Shown: positions 12,101-26,500, counted from the first letter of the stretch. The stretch: DNA of 64,000 bases from Cardiocondyla obscurior (GCF_019399895.1 NC_091874.1:4590501-4654500); one strand, 5' to 3'. Translations and numbers: made by a program. The notes: generated by a model not told the origin, from the letters alone.

Positions 12101-13344
12101 TCCCCGTTTCATTTTGGAATAAATTATTAATTGAAATAAATTGGAATTTAAAGAAGAATATACTTTCAATATTAAACGAGCGTTCATAATTTTTCTCCAG
12201 AACTAATAATACGTAATATTTCAGTGGAACAATAGTCGAATTACACCGCAAATATATTATTTATGTATTTTTTTTTGAAATAAGTATTGAGAGCAAAAGC
12301 TCAGCGATTCCATCGCATTGAAGGTAATTTAAAAAAATATTATTTTTTAAAATTATAATTCTCTTTCCCTCTGGACAGTTCGGAAGAAAGAATCGATAAC
12401 AAATTATTTATAAACTAATCACGATGAAACAATAATTCAAACTTTCAATTATATTAAAAAAAAAAAAAAAGAAAGAAATGTAAAGTCCAATAATGACGAT
12501 AATAAAAAATATGTATATTGTTACCATATAGATTAAAATTAGCTCCTTTCCAGCGAAATATAAAATCGAGTTCAGAATCTCACGTCTATTTCTCGTACTT
12601 TTTAAAAAGCACTTTTCAACAGCCGCATGCATAAATGAGAAATGACGTTATTAAGCGGACTCTCACGGTTTTTTTTTCTTTTTTTTTTCCTTTTACGCGC
12701 ATCTGTCAGCCCCGAGAGTTTCATCGCGAACATATCGCACGGGTCGGTAGTATCTCTCAAAACAATGCGTGTGCTGCACGAAACAACTCTATTACGGACC
12801 GCTTGTTCCAGTCAAAAGAAACCGGTGGAATTTCCCTTCATAGTCGGCGTCGAAATGCTCGGCGAGAGCCGTGCACTGCTGCGTGTACGTGAGGCCGATT
12901 CATCCGGCGTTTCTCCTCGGCACACACAGAAAGGGTTACACCAAAGAATTCCCTCTCCATTTCTCCAGAATGTAGCAACCGTTCAGAACCGCCACCTTCT
13001 CTCTCGGCGTTCTCTCTTTATTTATCTTAGGCGCCGCATTACTTCTGTGCCGTTGTGCAGACTGCACGAACTTCCGTTGGCTTTACGCCCAATGCGTGAA
13101 AAAAAGAACCCCGAGACCCGTTCCCGCTTAAAAATGATAAAACTGAGGGGGAGAGAAAAAAAAAAGCGACGAAAGCAATGCGATACGCGGCTACGGTACA
13201 CAATACTAAAAGCGTAACCGTCTGCATTTAGCCATTCATGTATTAAGAGGCACATTATTAATTGTCGGGAGGAAAACTTCTGCGCTTATCAGACACTTAA
13301 TTCCGAAAGTTAAGCAGCGTGTCGCGATATTGAATGAGGGGCTC
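9114..13344. other. Non-coding stretch, low-complexity open frames only
   Basis: The longest frame (12642-13217, +) begins inside T-runs that mimic a hydrophobic leader and continues through a GC-rich patch; no domain is seen. Overlapping open frames near 9263-9855 (-) likewise look like composition. No RNA gene or exon with both splice signals was found. Confidence 0.55.
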
Positions 13345-13371
13345 GCTGCAGCCGCGGCGGATGGCTGCAGC
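13345..13371. repeat. 9-bp perfect inverted repeat
   Basis: GCTGCAGCC (13345-13353) and GGCTGCAGC (13363-13371) flank the nine bases GCGGCGGAT. It lies in a GC-rich patch (about 13320-13720) where such palindromes are easier to get by chance. Confidence 0.6.
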
Positions 13372-16300
13372 TACCCGTGAGACGTGCGAGATGCTAAGCC
13401 TCGAGTATGTTATTCCGCGCTTCCGATGCGGCCCTATTTCATAACCGACCGCGGGATTCGATTTGTGCACCGCGAGGCGCGTTTCTCATGATACTTTATC
13501 GCCGGCGTTCTAGAGAGGCTTCCGAGGCCACGCTTTAAAGCTCGCCCGCGCGCGCTCTGCAAAGCATATCCAATTTTCGAGAAGATGCAAATAGACCTGC
13601 AGTTGCGTCCATGTACCTGCGCAAGATGCATGCACACCCATCTACCCCCGCGCGCGAACACACACACACATCCAGCATGTGCGGGCGTGTGCGGTGCAAC
13701 TACCATGTTTCCTTTAACTCGAGGCAGCGGTTGCATTCAATCACGACTAAAATGTAGGTTTCTTATCGCATGAAAACCTGTATGCGCGGCGCGCATCGTG
13801 GCCGCCACATATCCTGCCGCACGTCGCGCTATATCGCCGCTGCATTACTTCATCCTTCACAGCTGCCGCGTCGTTGCACATTCATGCTGTATGCATGCAT
13901 CCGCTTGCTCCTATTTCCAGGGAGAGTTCAGAGGTGAGAACGCATTTGAGTGTAACGACGACCCGGAACAACGCGGCGTGTGTTTATCGATACCGCTGAT
14001 TCGCAATAGTGTAATCCGAGCAGATTACGCGCCGCAAAAATATTACAAAGATTGTGAAATGGAAGTGTTGCCTGAACAAACAAATGAAAATAAACCACTG
14101 AATGCTGTTTTGCGTGTTTCTATCCAAATGAGGCAAATTAAAGCAAATTGTTTAATACAACGTAAAAAGTCATTTCGTTCCGCCAAAGAATTTGCTTTAA
14201 ACTATTCACATTTTATTTTCAAATAAATAAAAGTTACTGTGAACGTTTACATTTTTTTTTTTACCATTATTAACGTTTCGACATTGTATATGATATATAT
14301 TAAAATTATTTTAAAAGGAAAATAATTAAATTATATTTCTTCCTTTCGACTCTCCCTCCCGCGGGACGTCTCAAGTTCGACGCAACAGTCGATAAGAAGA
14401 AGGGAAAAAGGGGTACAGAAAAAGAATCATGAGCACGTAATATATTAAATTTAATGGCCGTATCTCCCGTGGTGTGTATAAAAAGATATCCGGGGCAATA
14501 ATACCGCACCGTGACCCACATCGCCGAGCCGCATTATCTTTTTAAAAAGTCCCGAAAGCTTTTTTTTTTTTTCTCATGACTCATCCTAAATCCGTTTGCA
14601 GCTCGCGAGCATCATTTACGTTTTTCATTGCGATCCGATAAGCTTCGCAGACGCGGTTGCGCTTTTTTGATAACGCCGCGCGCCCGACGTGAAAATTATT
14701 TTATTGCATCGACACCGCGTTGTTTCTCAACCGACCGATATTGGGGACACTCTCTAACACCAGGCCCTCATATTTCGCTGCCGGAAGTACCGTTTTTCCG
14801 ATCGGTTTGTGCCGGCACGGGCCCCCGATTTTCCAGCGCATTATCCGCGTTCCGTTATCACGGAATTGAATATGCCGCTCGACGCGTTTCGGTCCTATCC
14901 TTCCGGACGTGCCAGGAAATATCAGCGCGAGGTAGGTATAAGTCGCCACCTCAATAACGCTATTGAGCTCTGAATAAATCTGTGTAATGCAGCGCAAGCA
15001 GTTCCGTAACACCGATTTCGAGAACGCGAATTTTTTTAATACATCAATACAATAATGTTTCCTGCAAAAGTACACTCAATTTCTTTTTCCTTTTCAACCG
15101 ACACTATTTTACGAGCAAATCAGCTTGCAACTGAGATACCCGAAATTGGACAGAGGTCACGATCGTGGGACACACGGTGCGCCGTTGCGATAAGAAACGC
15201 TATTCTCCGGTTCTAAGGGAAAAAGGAGCGTGCAAGGAAAATGGAGCGTCGCTTCGCTAACGGCGTGCATAAAACCGTCGAAGGGAATATGTAGTATCAT
15301 GGCAAGCGCGACGTATCGGACGGCCCTCCGGATATAATCGTGATATACAGCCAATATTACAGGACGCGCGGATACTACAGCGGCACGATGGGGTGCATTG
15401 AAGAACCTACCTATTCTGGAGAGCGCAACGGGGCGCAGAGAAAAGTAGGATTAAGCTCGGCGGGACGTACCGCGGAGTTTCGTAGCACGTACCACGGGCC
15501 TCTGCCGACCCGTCCCTTTGCAATGCTGCGAAATTGGAAAGTTTCTTGAGAGGAAGCCGCATGTACGGATTGTGTAAACTTGGCCTACCACGGTCGGCCG
15601 ATTATGGAACTGTCGGCTCGAAATTAGCGCGCGGCTCGGTAGACCTTATCGCCTCGAAAACAGCCGCAACGTCGCGCGATTTGTTTTGGCCGACGGAACT
15701 TATCGCACATGCAAAACGCAACTCACCAAGTATTTGATCCTGGACGAACGTGTACAAAGAGCAGCATGCAAATGTAAAAGTTTAATAGCCCCGAAAAATT
15801 ATTAGCTGCAACACAATTTAAAATATTTATATCCTGTTGCTTTCTTTTCCCCCTTTTTTCAGAATTTTTATGTACGCGTGCAAGCTCGAATAAATAATGT
15901 AAGTAATTTAAATGCATGAAATACGAACGCAAAAATCGAGTCCTGATCAATCTACATTGAGACAAAGATTCGTAGAAAATTGCTTTCTTTTATACGGACG
16001 GATTTCGTATTCTACTCGCGGTAAAGAGAGCACAAATCAACATCTTCAGCACATTCTACGAGCACGTCTTTGCATATGCACGTTCGCACTATCGTTTATA
16101 CTTGTATACGCAATAGTCCGAAACGGCGAAAATTTATTGTAAAGCGCTTTATGCCACTAGAAGCATTCGTGAGAAATCTTTGTACGACTTTATGAAATGT
16201 ACAACGTCACGTCTTTTTCATTCGTCTGCATTTTGACCGTACTGCGTCCTTCGAACTAAATGCATAATACATGACACCGATTCATTCGCATTCGAATGTA

Positions 16301-18226
16301 AATCATGTTACTTCATCTATAATATATCGTTGGGAGTCACTTCACGAAAGTTTTATCTTCAATTCAATTTTCCCTTGTACTCACGTTAATCTAAAGTGGT
16401 TTAACGGCACAAAGGGAGCCTTAATTAATTCGCCGCGGCTAAAATATAACGTTCGCTTCCCGAGAATGTGGCCACGTTAACGCATTCGACGGTCGTCGAG
16501 ATCATCATTCGACATATGGACTACAGTGGCTTGTCCGATAATTCAATTACGGAGGCGAGCGCGCACACGCGCGAACGTGTTTGCCATACTTGTACGATCT
16601 GCGTTTGACGCGCCGCCCGATTCATCCGACCGTGTTAACAGCGGCGCGGACTTTCCGGCAGGTTAATGGTGGGGCCCGAAAATCGCTGACAGAACATTGT
16701 AATCGGTCGGCAATGTCATCAGGATCGCACAATGGTTCGTTGGATTTTCAATACGTTTCGCGAGTCCTGTCGAGCATAATCGAACATCGGAATAATGAGC
16801 GGCCAAAAGAGGCCGAGCTGTACTGCGTAGCGTTGTCATACCCAATCGCCGTGTTATTTATCATATTAAATTATAATATTATTCATAACATTAAAGATAA
16901 TCATTTTCATGGCTCATTTAAACCGTCACGCGAAAGGGAAAATAATTTCTGCAGGCGAATTTTCGGCAAACGTACCGACTGACTCATCCGTCAAGTATTT
17001 CAAGTCAGGCTTGACTTTGTTCCTTTCGCGAGAGCCACGTGGCCGATATTTTCGATCTAACGTCGTCGATTAATGCATTGTAAAATCTGGCAGGTCCTGC
17101 ATAAAATTAGACGCGACGCGCGGGTAAACTTTTAACGCGAGAGATTACAACCGGCATTGAACTTCTCGAGACGTCAGGGCGGAACTCTTCAATGGTAAGA
17201 GATCTTCGACGAAGTTTCCCGCGCATACACGCTTGCGCTCGTTAGGCGAATGATACTCCATCGTAATCTCTATGGAGCTACCCACCGTCATTGCTCTCCT
17301 TTGACGTAATGTCGGCGTTTATTGACATCCGCGTGGGATCACGGTGGAACTTAAATGTAAATCTCCCAGGAAAGTAATCTATTCCCGTACGTTTGGGACT
17401 TGGAAATAATTAATCCCGAGAATTTCACCTACTTTCGCTAGTGTAAGTTGTACAGTAACGTTACGTAAGCTAATTACATTATTATAAGTGTAATTGAGGA
17501 TTTTAATAGAAAAATGTCTGATGTCGGACAATGTGGTAAATGGCGAAACAATAAAATAAAAAAGGGGATAAAAAGGAAAGTTAACTTTAACTTCGATGGA
17601 AGTGTAAGTGATAATAATAAAATGAAAACGAACGATATAGATATGCATGAATATAAGCTATGCCGTAATGTAATATGCTATGAAAACGAGTTCGGGAGCG
17701 AGTTGAAAACTCGTTTTACAGACACGGCACGCCCTGCGATAGACCATTGTATCCGATCTGAAAGTGCCATTCTTACGGTTCGTGCCGCGGGTTATAATGG
17801 CCGAAATGTATTCGTTAAGGCTGGCGGGCCGTTCTCATGAAAAATTCGTTTAAATCAACGACGCTCGGCGGTACGAAAATTTCGATAGTTCCTTCGTGCT
17901 CGTAAACGTCGTCAGAATTTGCTGTCAAGATTTAACGTTTAAATGTGACCGGCAAGTAATTCGTGAGATGCATTAATGAGCGAACGAATTTTCTCAATGA
18001 CTTGCATATGTAAATATATGTCAAATAAAAAGATAACAATTTTATCTTTTCGTTAAACACACCTACGTTTTCTATGAACAAAAAGCTTCGCTTTAAACGT
18101 CGTTATTTATGAGTACAAAAACCTTTTCTTAAACAACAATTTTAAAGAACTTACTATTTATTCGAACGTTATTTTACGCCAAACAAAAGACTGGTTTCCA
18201 AAAGGAGAAGTCGAAGGCAGATAAGC
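13372..18226. other. Non-coding stretch with weak exon candidates on both strands
   Basis: A CA-repeat of about 14 bases lies near 13661. The 142-codon frame at 13798-14226 (+) has no recognisable domain. Two exon-like stretches near 15.7-15.9 kb, on opposite strands, are discussed as findings. Nothing else is supported. Confidence 0.5.
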
Positions 18227-18260
18227 ACGCTTCTCCTTCTGATTTTACAAGGAGAAGCGT
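18227..18260. repeat. 12-bp perfect hairpin, with a third half-copy upstream
   Basis: ACGCTTCTCCTT (18227-18238) is exactly complementary to AAGGAGAAGCGT (18249-18260) around the ten-base loop CTGATTTTAC. A third AAAGGAGAAG lies at 18201-18210, able to pair with the same left arm, so two alternative stems are possible. A perfect 12-bp stem with a short loop is expected far less than once in 64 kb of random sequence. The stem is too short for a typical miRNA precursor. Confidence 0.75.
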
Positions 18261-20012
18261 TCAAGAATTTTTATTTGGAGTAAAGGCACGCGACAGAAGC
18301 ACGTTAAAAACATTCCACCCAAAGTCTTGTGAGTTAATGGCAGGCAACCGACCGGGGGTGTTTGTCGTGTTCTGCCTGAAAAACAAAGGATGCGATCGAC
18401 GCGGGTCATCGTTCGGTTACAGGCAACGGGCAACTGCGTTTATTTACGGGCTGACTTAGATCGATGTCAGAAGGGCGTAATCCGAGATGGCTCGATCATC
18501 CGGGGAGCCCCGCAAGTACTGATAAGATCTCAGAGGTCGGTGTGTACTTTGCCGGCGAAGCCTTATTAGCGAAATCACGAGTTCAGTTCTGCCGCTCCTC
18601 TCTTTCGCTCTTCTCTCATCTCTTCCCCGGGTTTCCCATCTCTGTCTCCTGGTCGCTCGACGACAGGCTCTTTAATTTCCGGCATCGGGGGCGACCCTTT
18701 GTCGTCGGGCACGGATGACTCGAGATAATGGGCTCGTGAAACGGCGCGTTCTTCCCTTTTCGCTCGCTTCGAGAGTTAATCGCGCGCGTGGTATATCGCA
18801 TAGATTCTAACTTGAATTGGAACAACCTGCGGCGCATAGCTTCTCCTTGTTGTCTCACAAAACCTCCATTTTCTCGCTCCGCAATCGACATTGATTTTAC
18901 CGTACGCATTATTTTTTTTTTTGTATTTAAATAATTTTTCTAACAACATAAATCTGCGTGCAAATTTAAGTTTTTTTTCTCCTCGCGGTAAGGTTTAATA
19001 TTTTTGTAAATTTTTTATTAAGAGCCTGATTTAAATCGTTTTTCGTAATATTCATAGAGTATATACATGCATCCACGAAAGTGCGTTTTTTTTTATTTAT
19101 ATAAAAAAATATTGTATATCACACATGTGTCTGTATTCGTGACGTGTATATTAAAAGAAAAGTGATAAAACTTTTCAACAGTAACTGAAATATTATTTTT
19201 CCGGACAACGCGCTTTCCCCTGTTTGAGATATCGATAATGTTTTCAAGATAAAAAGATTATTTCGCAGAAACAATTACACGATGACTGGATGAAAAATCA
19301 TATCGCGGAAATAACGAGGGCGGGCGCGCAAATTTAATCGAAATATTTTCAAGTCTCCGCGATTTTCCGGTTCCGCGCTTACACGCGGGCGGTTTAATTT
19401 CCCACGTCAAAAATTCAGTGATTCGATCAAAAAGACAAGTTTAAAGCATAGCCGTGCGCCCTTTTACAGTCACGTAGCGTAAGTTACGTGTTGCTGCAAC
19501 GTGCTGCACGCTGGATGAAATGTCCGTGTTGGCAGGTTTCTACCCAGATGTAGATAAATCTTGCAAAGCGGCGCTCTTCGAAATTTCAGCAGCGCGAACA
19601 CGCGTGTAGGGAGATTTTTCGATGCCCTTTGTGCGCGCACCGTTACACACGTCGCCGGTATGTTTTCATATCGACAGCAAATATGAGGTGAAATACAGTT
19701 CCCGGGTCTTTTTCTTCTCCGCGCCGCGGGTATTCTTTCCGTGTCATCGATTCGCAGAGAAACTGTTCCGCAACGACATCGCGATCGCGTATATTAATAT
19801 TGTCCCAGCTACCTTACGAAAAAGAACGCGAAGTCGATGGAGTGCGAAGTAAAAATCTTCCGTCTCGCAGAAATATTTCATTGTTATTCCGTTGCTCCAT
19901 AAACGATATCGATCCGACATAACTTTATTTCTCGATGAGAACGTCGTTTACGCGATTCGCTCCTCCCGTCACTCGGCACGCGTGAATCGGAATAAATAAA
20001 ATCAGGAATAGT

Positions 20013-20026
20013 CCGCCGCCGCCGCC
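20013..20026. repeat. CCG trinucleotide repeat
   Basis: About five CCG/GCC units follow GAATAGT. No open frame of note uses it. Confidence 0.8.
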
Positions 20027-20480
20027 ATAATTCTAGGTTGTAAAGCGCTCGATAAACACGCCAAATCGATTTCCACCGAGAACCCGTAGGACAAACGCGG
20101 GAGAGATCTCGTTTTACGCCTCAAGGAAACTAAGATCGGGCTGTGATTTACGATCCTCCTCTCGGATGCGTAATCGAGACGCCGCCGTTTACAACCCGAT
20201 TCCGCGGAGACGGTTCCGCTGCGTGAAAAAGTCGTAAAATCGCGGTGTAAATTACGAAACAATAGAAGCAGCCTGATACACTATGCCGAGAACTATTGTA
20301 CCACTGTGGGCCAGGTAACAATGGACCAGTGCGAACAATAATACGACAGAGAGGGATGTAATTATCTTCGGGACGCGAGATATTCCGCATTGTCAAACAT
20401 CAGTGCGGATGTCTACCCGTTCTCCATTGGAGAACTCCACTTTACGGGCGAGGAAAGAGCTAGATAGGTACACATATATA

Positions 20481-20522
20481 GAGAGAAAGAGACGAGAGAA
20501 GGAGAGAGAGAGAGAGAGAGAC
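20481..20522. repeat. GA microsatellite
   Basis: Imperfect GAGA-rich sequence leads into an uninterrupted run of about ten GA units at 20502-20521. A minus-strand CT tract of this kind can bind GAGA-factor-like proteins in insects, but nothing else here marks a promoter. Confidence 0.85.
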
Positions 20523-23500
20523 GAAGATTCGTCAAACAACGAAAGATCCACGACTAGCCAAAGTTGCTCGGCAGAAACCGCTGCACGCCTCGCAAACCCG
20601 TTGTCGCGAGATCAACGTTGAGTTACTAGGTAGCCGATATTAATCACGCCGCCTTGTCCTCTTGACGCTGCGTCTGCATGATTGTGCCGACTATTAATTA
20701 CGATAAGCACGACGTAACACGTCACTTTATTATATTCTCCCAAGAACAGAGAAATTTTTTTGCAAAGCGATGCACGATACTGTCTGCAAGCCCGCGATGA
20801 TTGAGCATGATTCAGCGGAGAAGCGGAGCTTTTTCCGAAAGATTACTTCACGTCGCGTTGCACGTCTACGTTTTCTGCAAAATGACCGACGAATTCGCGC
20901 TGACGATTCTTCCTTTCGATTTTTCGTACGCGGTACGGTGAATTGCAAATACGAGAGCAAGTAAATTTTTCGTGAAAAAATTAATTTGAAATAAAATATA
21001 TTATTAATTCTCGTCTCATTTATCCTAAAATTTCTCGCGTGAAAATTTCTGAAATAAAGTACGGAGGTAATTTCTCTAAACATGACGAAGGGACGTGACA
21101 CGCGGTAACTGTACTCGGAAAAGCTTGGCGCGCGCCTCGTCAGCGTCTCTATCCTCCTTCAGCCTTTCATTAAGTCGAATCGGTTCCGATTCCTCGCGGT
21201 CGAATGTAACCACCGACCAACCAGATTCACCCCATTCTCGCTGTGACTCGAGTTAAAAGCGTGCCTCCGCCTCTCCTTTTGTTCGTTTTCTCATCCTTTT
21301 TTACCAACGAAATTAACGAGCGAACAACTAATTACGACCCTCTCGCTATCGACATATACCTGGCATTTTGTTCTACGTTTATTGCTAATCGCTGTCCCAC
21401 CGAATCTCTGTTAAACTCAATTTTAACTCAAGGTAGATTTCGACAAGAAAAATTGATATCTTTAATTGACGTTCTCTTTGATAAATAGATTTCTTATCAT
21501 CAAGAACGTTATTCCGATATATTTATTACTAATATAGCGTAATAAGTGCCGCTATCATCGTGCTCTGGCATCAAAACACGCTCATAATGTGCCCAGTCAC
21601 GTAGTCAATACTTGCGCTAGGATTCGATGCATCATAGAATGTACCAAGCGAGTCCCTTCGTAATATACGCGAGCTACGTAAGCAGAATTTTTCTAAAAGT
21701 TCCGTTCAACATGGTTTTAATAATGTTCTTCAAAATTTTTTTGTTCAAGTTAATTTTTTGTAGAACTATGTGGGCTTTTTGCTTGTCACAAGGTATCTAC
21801 GATAAAACATTTTGCGTTCGTCTTCTTTATCATTTTCCCTAAAATTCGATTTGATACTCGACACGGTATCACTTTGCCGAGAATCGCTTCACGTTTTGTT
21901 GATTTTCCGCCTACTATACTGGCAATTCCTACGATAGTTTCGCATGCGTGTACACGCTTTACGAACTTGTTGCCGCGCCTCCCTGCTATATACAGGCTTT
22001 TGCATAAATGTGGAACAGGAGAGTATTCTCTCTCGGGGGAAACAATCGTGTGCCGAACTCGCTAGGCAGGTCAATTAGGGATCAAGAGTACCAGGCACAC
22101 CTCTGCGAGTGCAAGCATACCCACGCGGAATACTACGAAAATTTATATTCAAAGGTTTCTATTCAATGATCGGATTTATTTTTTATTTAAAAGGTACCGA
22201 AATTTTGTAAAAATTTAAAAAAACTGAATTATTGAATGAAAAATAATTATACATATTTTTTAAAATTATAATTTGCCGTGATAAATGTTTTCGCTTAGAC
22301 TTTTAGAGATAATTCTCTTTCACGTTTCCATTGTCTCGGCGCGGTTCATTTATTTTTCCTACTTTCCCCGCGGTGCGTTTACGTTGGCGTGTAAAATGCG
22401 CGAGGTACGTGATCGCTGCACTCGCGTCAGACCTCGGTCGCGACGCTTGTCGTTGTCTTTACGAACTTGTCGCGGCACTTAACTGCGATGTGTTACGCAC
22501 ACACTGCCGCGCCGTGAACTTTTGTCCCCGCGGGGTTACGTGCTCGGTAGACGATTCAATTAGGGTCGTTCCCCTGCTTTTGACACTTTACCCGACGAAG
22601 GAAAAGCGCGATGCTATACACCCGCCCGCGTCTCCACGAAACCCGTCACGCGACAGGTCGTCGTTGCACGCGAACGACATGTCGCCATCGTAATCATCAG
22701 TCCGCATACACAGAGAAAAGTTCTACGCCACATGGGACTCCAGTTAATCTCTGCATCTCAAATCACCAAATGTACAACGGAAGGTGCGCTCGCGAGAAGA
22801 GAAAACGTCAACGACTACAAAATTCCGCCTTTAAATCCGCCTTTAAATATTAATTACATTCGATTTTTTTAATTGTAATTTCAAATTTTAAAGTAAAAAT
22901 AAATTAACTTACATTTCAACGAATAATTTTTGTTTTTATTATTACAGTCAACTAGTATTACGAGAGTAAATTTTATCCGAAATATTAATATTAGCGTTTA
23001 ATAAAATGTAATTTTTAGCGACTGCAAAAAATAATTTAATCTTGACTTTTCGCGCGTCAACAATATCGTTTACTCGGAAATGCCGAATTACGAGTGTAAC
23101 TTTATTACACGACATAATTACAGAAAATAAATGGCGAGTAATTTTAAGTGAAACGCATTTGCATCAAGTGTCAGCGATCCGCTAAAGAAAGTTGCAATTG
23201 GATGTTATTAAATTGCATGTTCTATCCATTGAACGAGTGTTAATATTAGCATTTCCTAGATGCTTGGGTGGAGCTGTGTCTATATAGAGTGCAGTCTATG
23301 TACCGACATCGTCCGCCCGAGAAAATGGATAGTACATACGTTGAATATACCGCACGAATATCTTCTCTGATAAGAGCGTTTTACAAAATTATTTCTAATT
23401 CCTTATTAACACGTGCTGCCTTTTTTTAGAATTACTTCCGATAATTATTATTCGACAGATTGAGTAATCAAGCGCAACTAAGTTGGATTCGTTAAAAATC

Positions 23501-26500
23501 CGATCGGTGCGAGACACGACTGTAATTAGTGACGTACGGATTTTTAGAAAAGGGGAGGAAAGAGAACGGCGGAAAAAGGCCGGAGTAAAATGCTACCAGA
23601 GATCAAGAGCGAAATGTACTGACAACATAGTACCGTTATCGCACTTCCGCGCATTTTTCCATTCACATTGCGTCAGTTCTCGTATTCCGAAATCCGAATC
23701 TTCTGTCACGCACTCTCGAATTTCCGCCCAAGAGATAGAGCACGTGTGGCTCGAACACAAAAGGTGACTGTGCGCAAACGCTTTTACACATCGCGGCCCC
23801 TAAAAATACTATCATCGCCGCCGTCACTCGCTCGCGCTTTCTCCCTCGGCGTGTTTTACGCACGGTGACGAGAATACGATTTTTTCTCCCCCCCATTTTT
23901 TTTTTTTTTTAGGGAAATTGACTCGACCGCGACGCGACGGCACATTTTTCGAGCCGCGAACCTCGCCGAAAATACCGCGCTTCGCCGCCGCGATTTGCGG
24001 TGGTAAAGCATGGGCCGCGTCGACGCGCACAACTCGGGCTTTTTTCGCCGGACACACGCGCGAGATACGGCTGTCAAACGAAAATGTCGAACGACGGCGG
24101 TGCGCCGCGGCTTGAAAAACTGGCGCCGATAATAACGGGGACGCGACGCAGTCGAGATAAAGCGGGTGGCCGACCCGGCAGCGCACATTCCCGGCGCCGC
24201 ATCGATTTTTGGCCCATCCTCCCCTCCGGTCCCTCAAACCATTTTCGGACTATCATTAATCTCGAAACAAATGATTCGATCTCGCGCCCGCGCGTGAATG
24301 ACAAAGATAGAAAATTTTTACTCCTCAAGCGTTTCCGCGACAAATGGAATTATCTTGCCGAGAAAGCGTACTCTTGTGCCGTGCGAAAAGAGAACGATTA
24401 AAACGTCATAACGATCGCACGTAAATTAGAGAACCTAATTTTTACCTCTCGTATGCGAATTATACATCCCGATGTATGCGTTTGTAATGCGGCATTAAAT
24501 TCTCGCAACCGACATGCGTGATTGTGTCCCGCACGAAAAACCGTCACGACACAATGCCGGCGATAACGTATCTTGCATTCGTACTTCGAATTCGCGTTGA
24601 CCCCGAGCGAGTGACTGCCCCGGCGCAATATTTTTCCTCTTTCAACTCGGTCCTTCGAAAGTCATTGTCCCTTCGCGATTGCACGCGATCCTTCGATCTC
24701 TCGAGGGGCGAGCGTCGCCGAGTGGTTCAAGTGACATTTATACCGACGACTATTCGAAGTCAGCGAGCTATTCCGACAGCGCAACCGTGATCAATAGACA
24801 ATCTGACGCAGCATGTATCGAAATCAGAGTAATTACACGGCCGCGATATACAGAGCGGCATTAATCCAATGCTTCAGTGTGCATCGCAATGCAGCTTGAA
24901 GGTTCAATTAATAACTAATGTTCATAAAGCGCGAATATGAGAGGCTTCGTCCGAGAAAGAGCCGACGATGAATTACAAATCAATCTTAATTGATATTCAT
25001 TAAAGTACAATAAAGGAGGTAAAAGAAATTTATGATTTTAATTATTATTCTATTTTTAGCATTTTAAACATTCATAGATACCATTACCGAATTGATTTGT
25101 TTAATTATTTAAATAGCACAAATTAAGATCCGAACTGCTGACGTTCGGTGTGTCTAGGAAACGAGGAGAGAAGTAGTTTTAATTAGCCATTTCAACGACG
25201 GTGACAAACGTCGAGGAAAATTCACGTAGCAAAAGCGGAGGCGACGCGATCGTAATCTGCTTTACCGGGTACGGCGCAGTAAACTCAAAGAAAGATTTTA
25301 TACGAATGACTGATCGGGAAACAATTTCCACGCGTTACACGCGCATCTGCTCTCATGCACGCTGATGGTTGCATCGCGCGTCGCGCATTCACTCCAAAAT
25401 AGCCACTTAAGACGAGCTGGCGCCACACGGGAGTTACTCTCGTGCGGTCTTTTTCTGCATCCCTTTACGTGGTCACCTGTGACGTAATCGGCTTACTCTA
25501 CCCCCCGTTCCGGATACAGAACGATTCAAAAAGAAACACCGATGTTTCACGGAGCGACGGATGCCGATCATTGAAATTGATCGTGAGCATAATATTAAAA
25601 AGAAGATTTTATTGTAACAAACATGCAAAACTGCCATTTTATACCTTTAAACTTTTTCGTTTGTAATTGCAATAATTTATATTGTAACAGATAAGTGCAA
25701 AGAATTTTTACATTTGTTTTTGTATTACGGAAATAAAATGAACATTAATGCGAATTTGTATTTCTCGCAGCGATTAATATTTTCTTTCCCCGAAACATCG
25801 TACTTTTCATCTGAAACAACCTGTACGTGTCGTGCACCAATTTAATGCATTTCAAAGTCGGTTTTGCGGCGAGCAGGCTCAAAGCATGCACGCGATGACG
25901 TCTATTCGCAAAGTGGGCTTCGTCTCGGCAGGTTTTAAAAGCAATATGTAATATTCAAGTACGGTAGAAGTTCTTATTTATCGTAATTGAGTGCATTTGA
26001 AATTACAAGAGCGTTGTAATTTGATGTTACATTACGTTAGATGTCATATCATGTTAATTTCATTTTGCCACTTTATTATTGAAAAGAAAAAAAAAAAATA
26101 ATTGCGTGTCATGAGAATTTTATAATGCGATAGAGAAAGAGTTAAGTGAACACGTGATGTTCTAGTTATTAATGCACGTAAAGAGAATTATGTAACGCAG
26201 TTTATCAAAAGATAAACAAATTTACATTCGTCGATATAACTTCAATCAGTAGAACGTCAGATATTATCTAACAAACACCGAACGTTAAATCATCGATAGC
26301 GGGGCGTATATAAATCCAGAATCATCCACAGCTGGAAACTTTCATTCGATAAACGTTATCATGAATAATAGACGCAGGAAACTTATCCAAACTGCATTAC
26401 CGCAGAATGCTATTAGACGAAGTTAGATAGTTACTTCTTCCCGCTGGATCGGCGATTATTGAAGTCATTAGAAACGCGAAATATTCGCGGTAAGCTGAAA

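Noticed and set aside
12642..13217. 191-codon frame with a hydrophobic start like a signal peptide.
   Set aside because: The leader comes from T-runs, the rest is Arg/Ser-rich without a domain, and the overlapping frames are also open, as expected in a GC-richer patch.
24712..24790. GCCGAGTGGTTCAAG resembles the D-arm of Ser/Leu tRNAs.
   Set aside because: No matching T-arm (GGTTCGANNCC) or acceptor stem follows at the right distance, so the cloverleaf cannot form.
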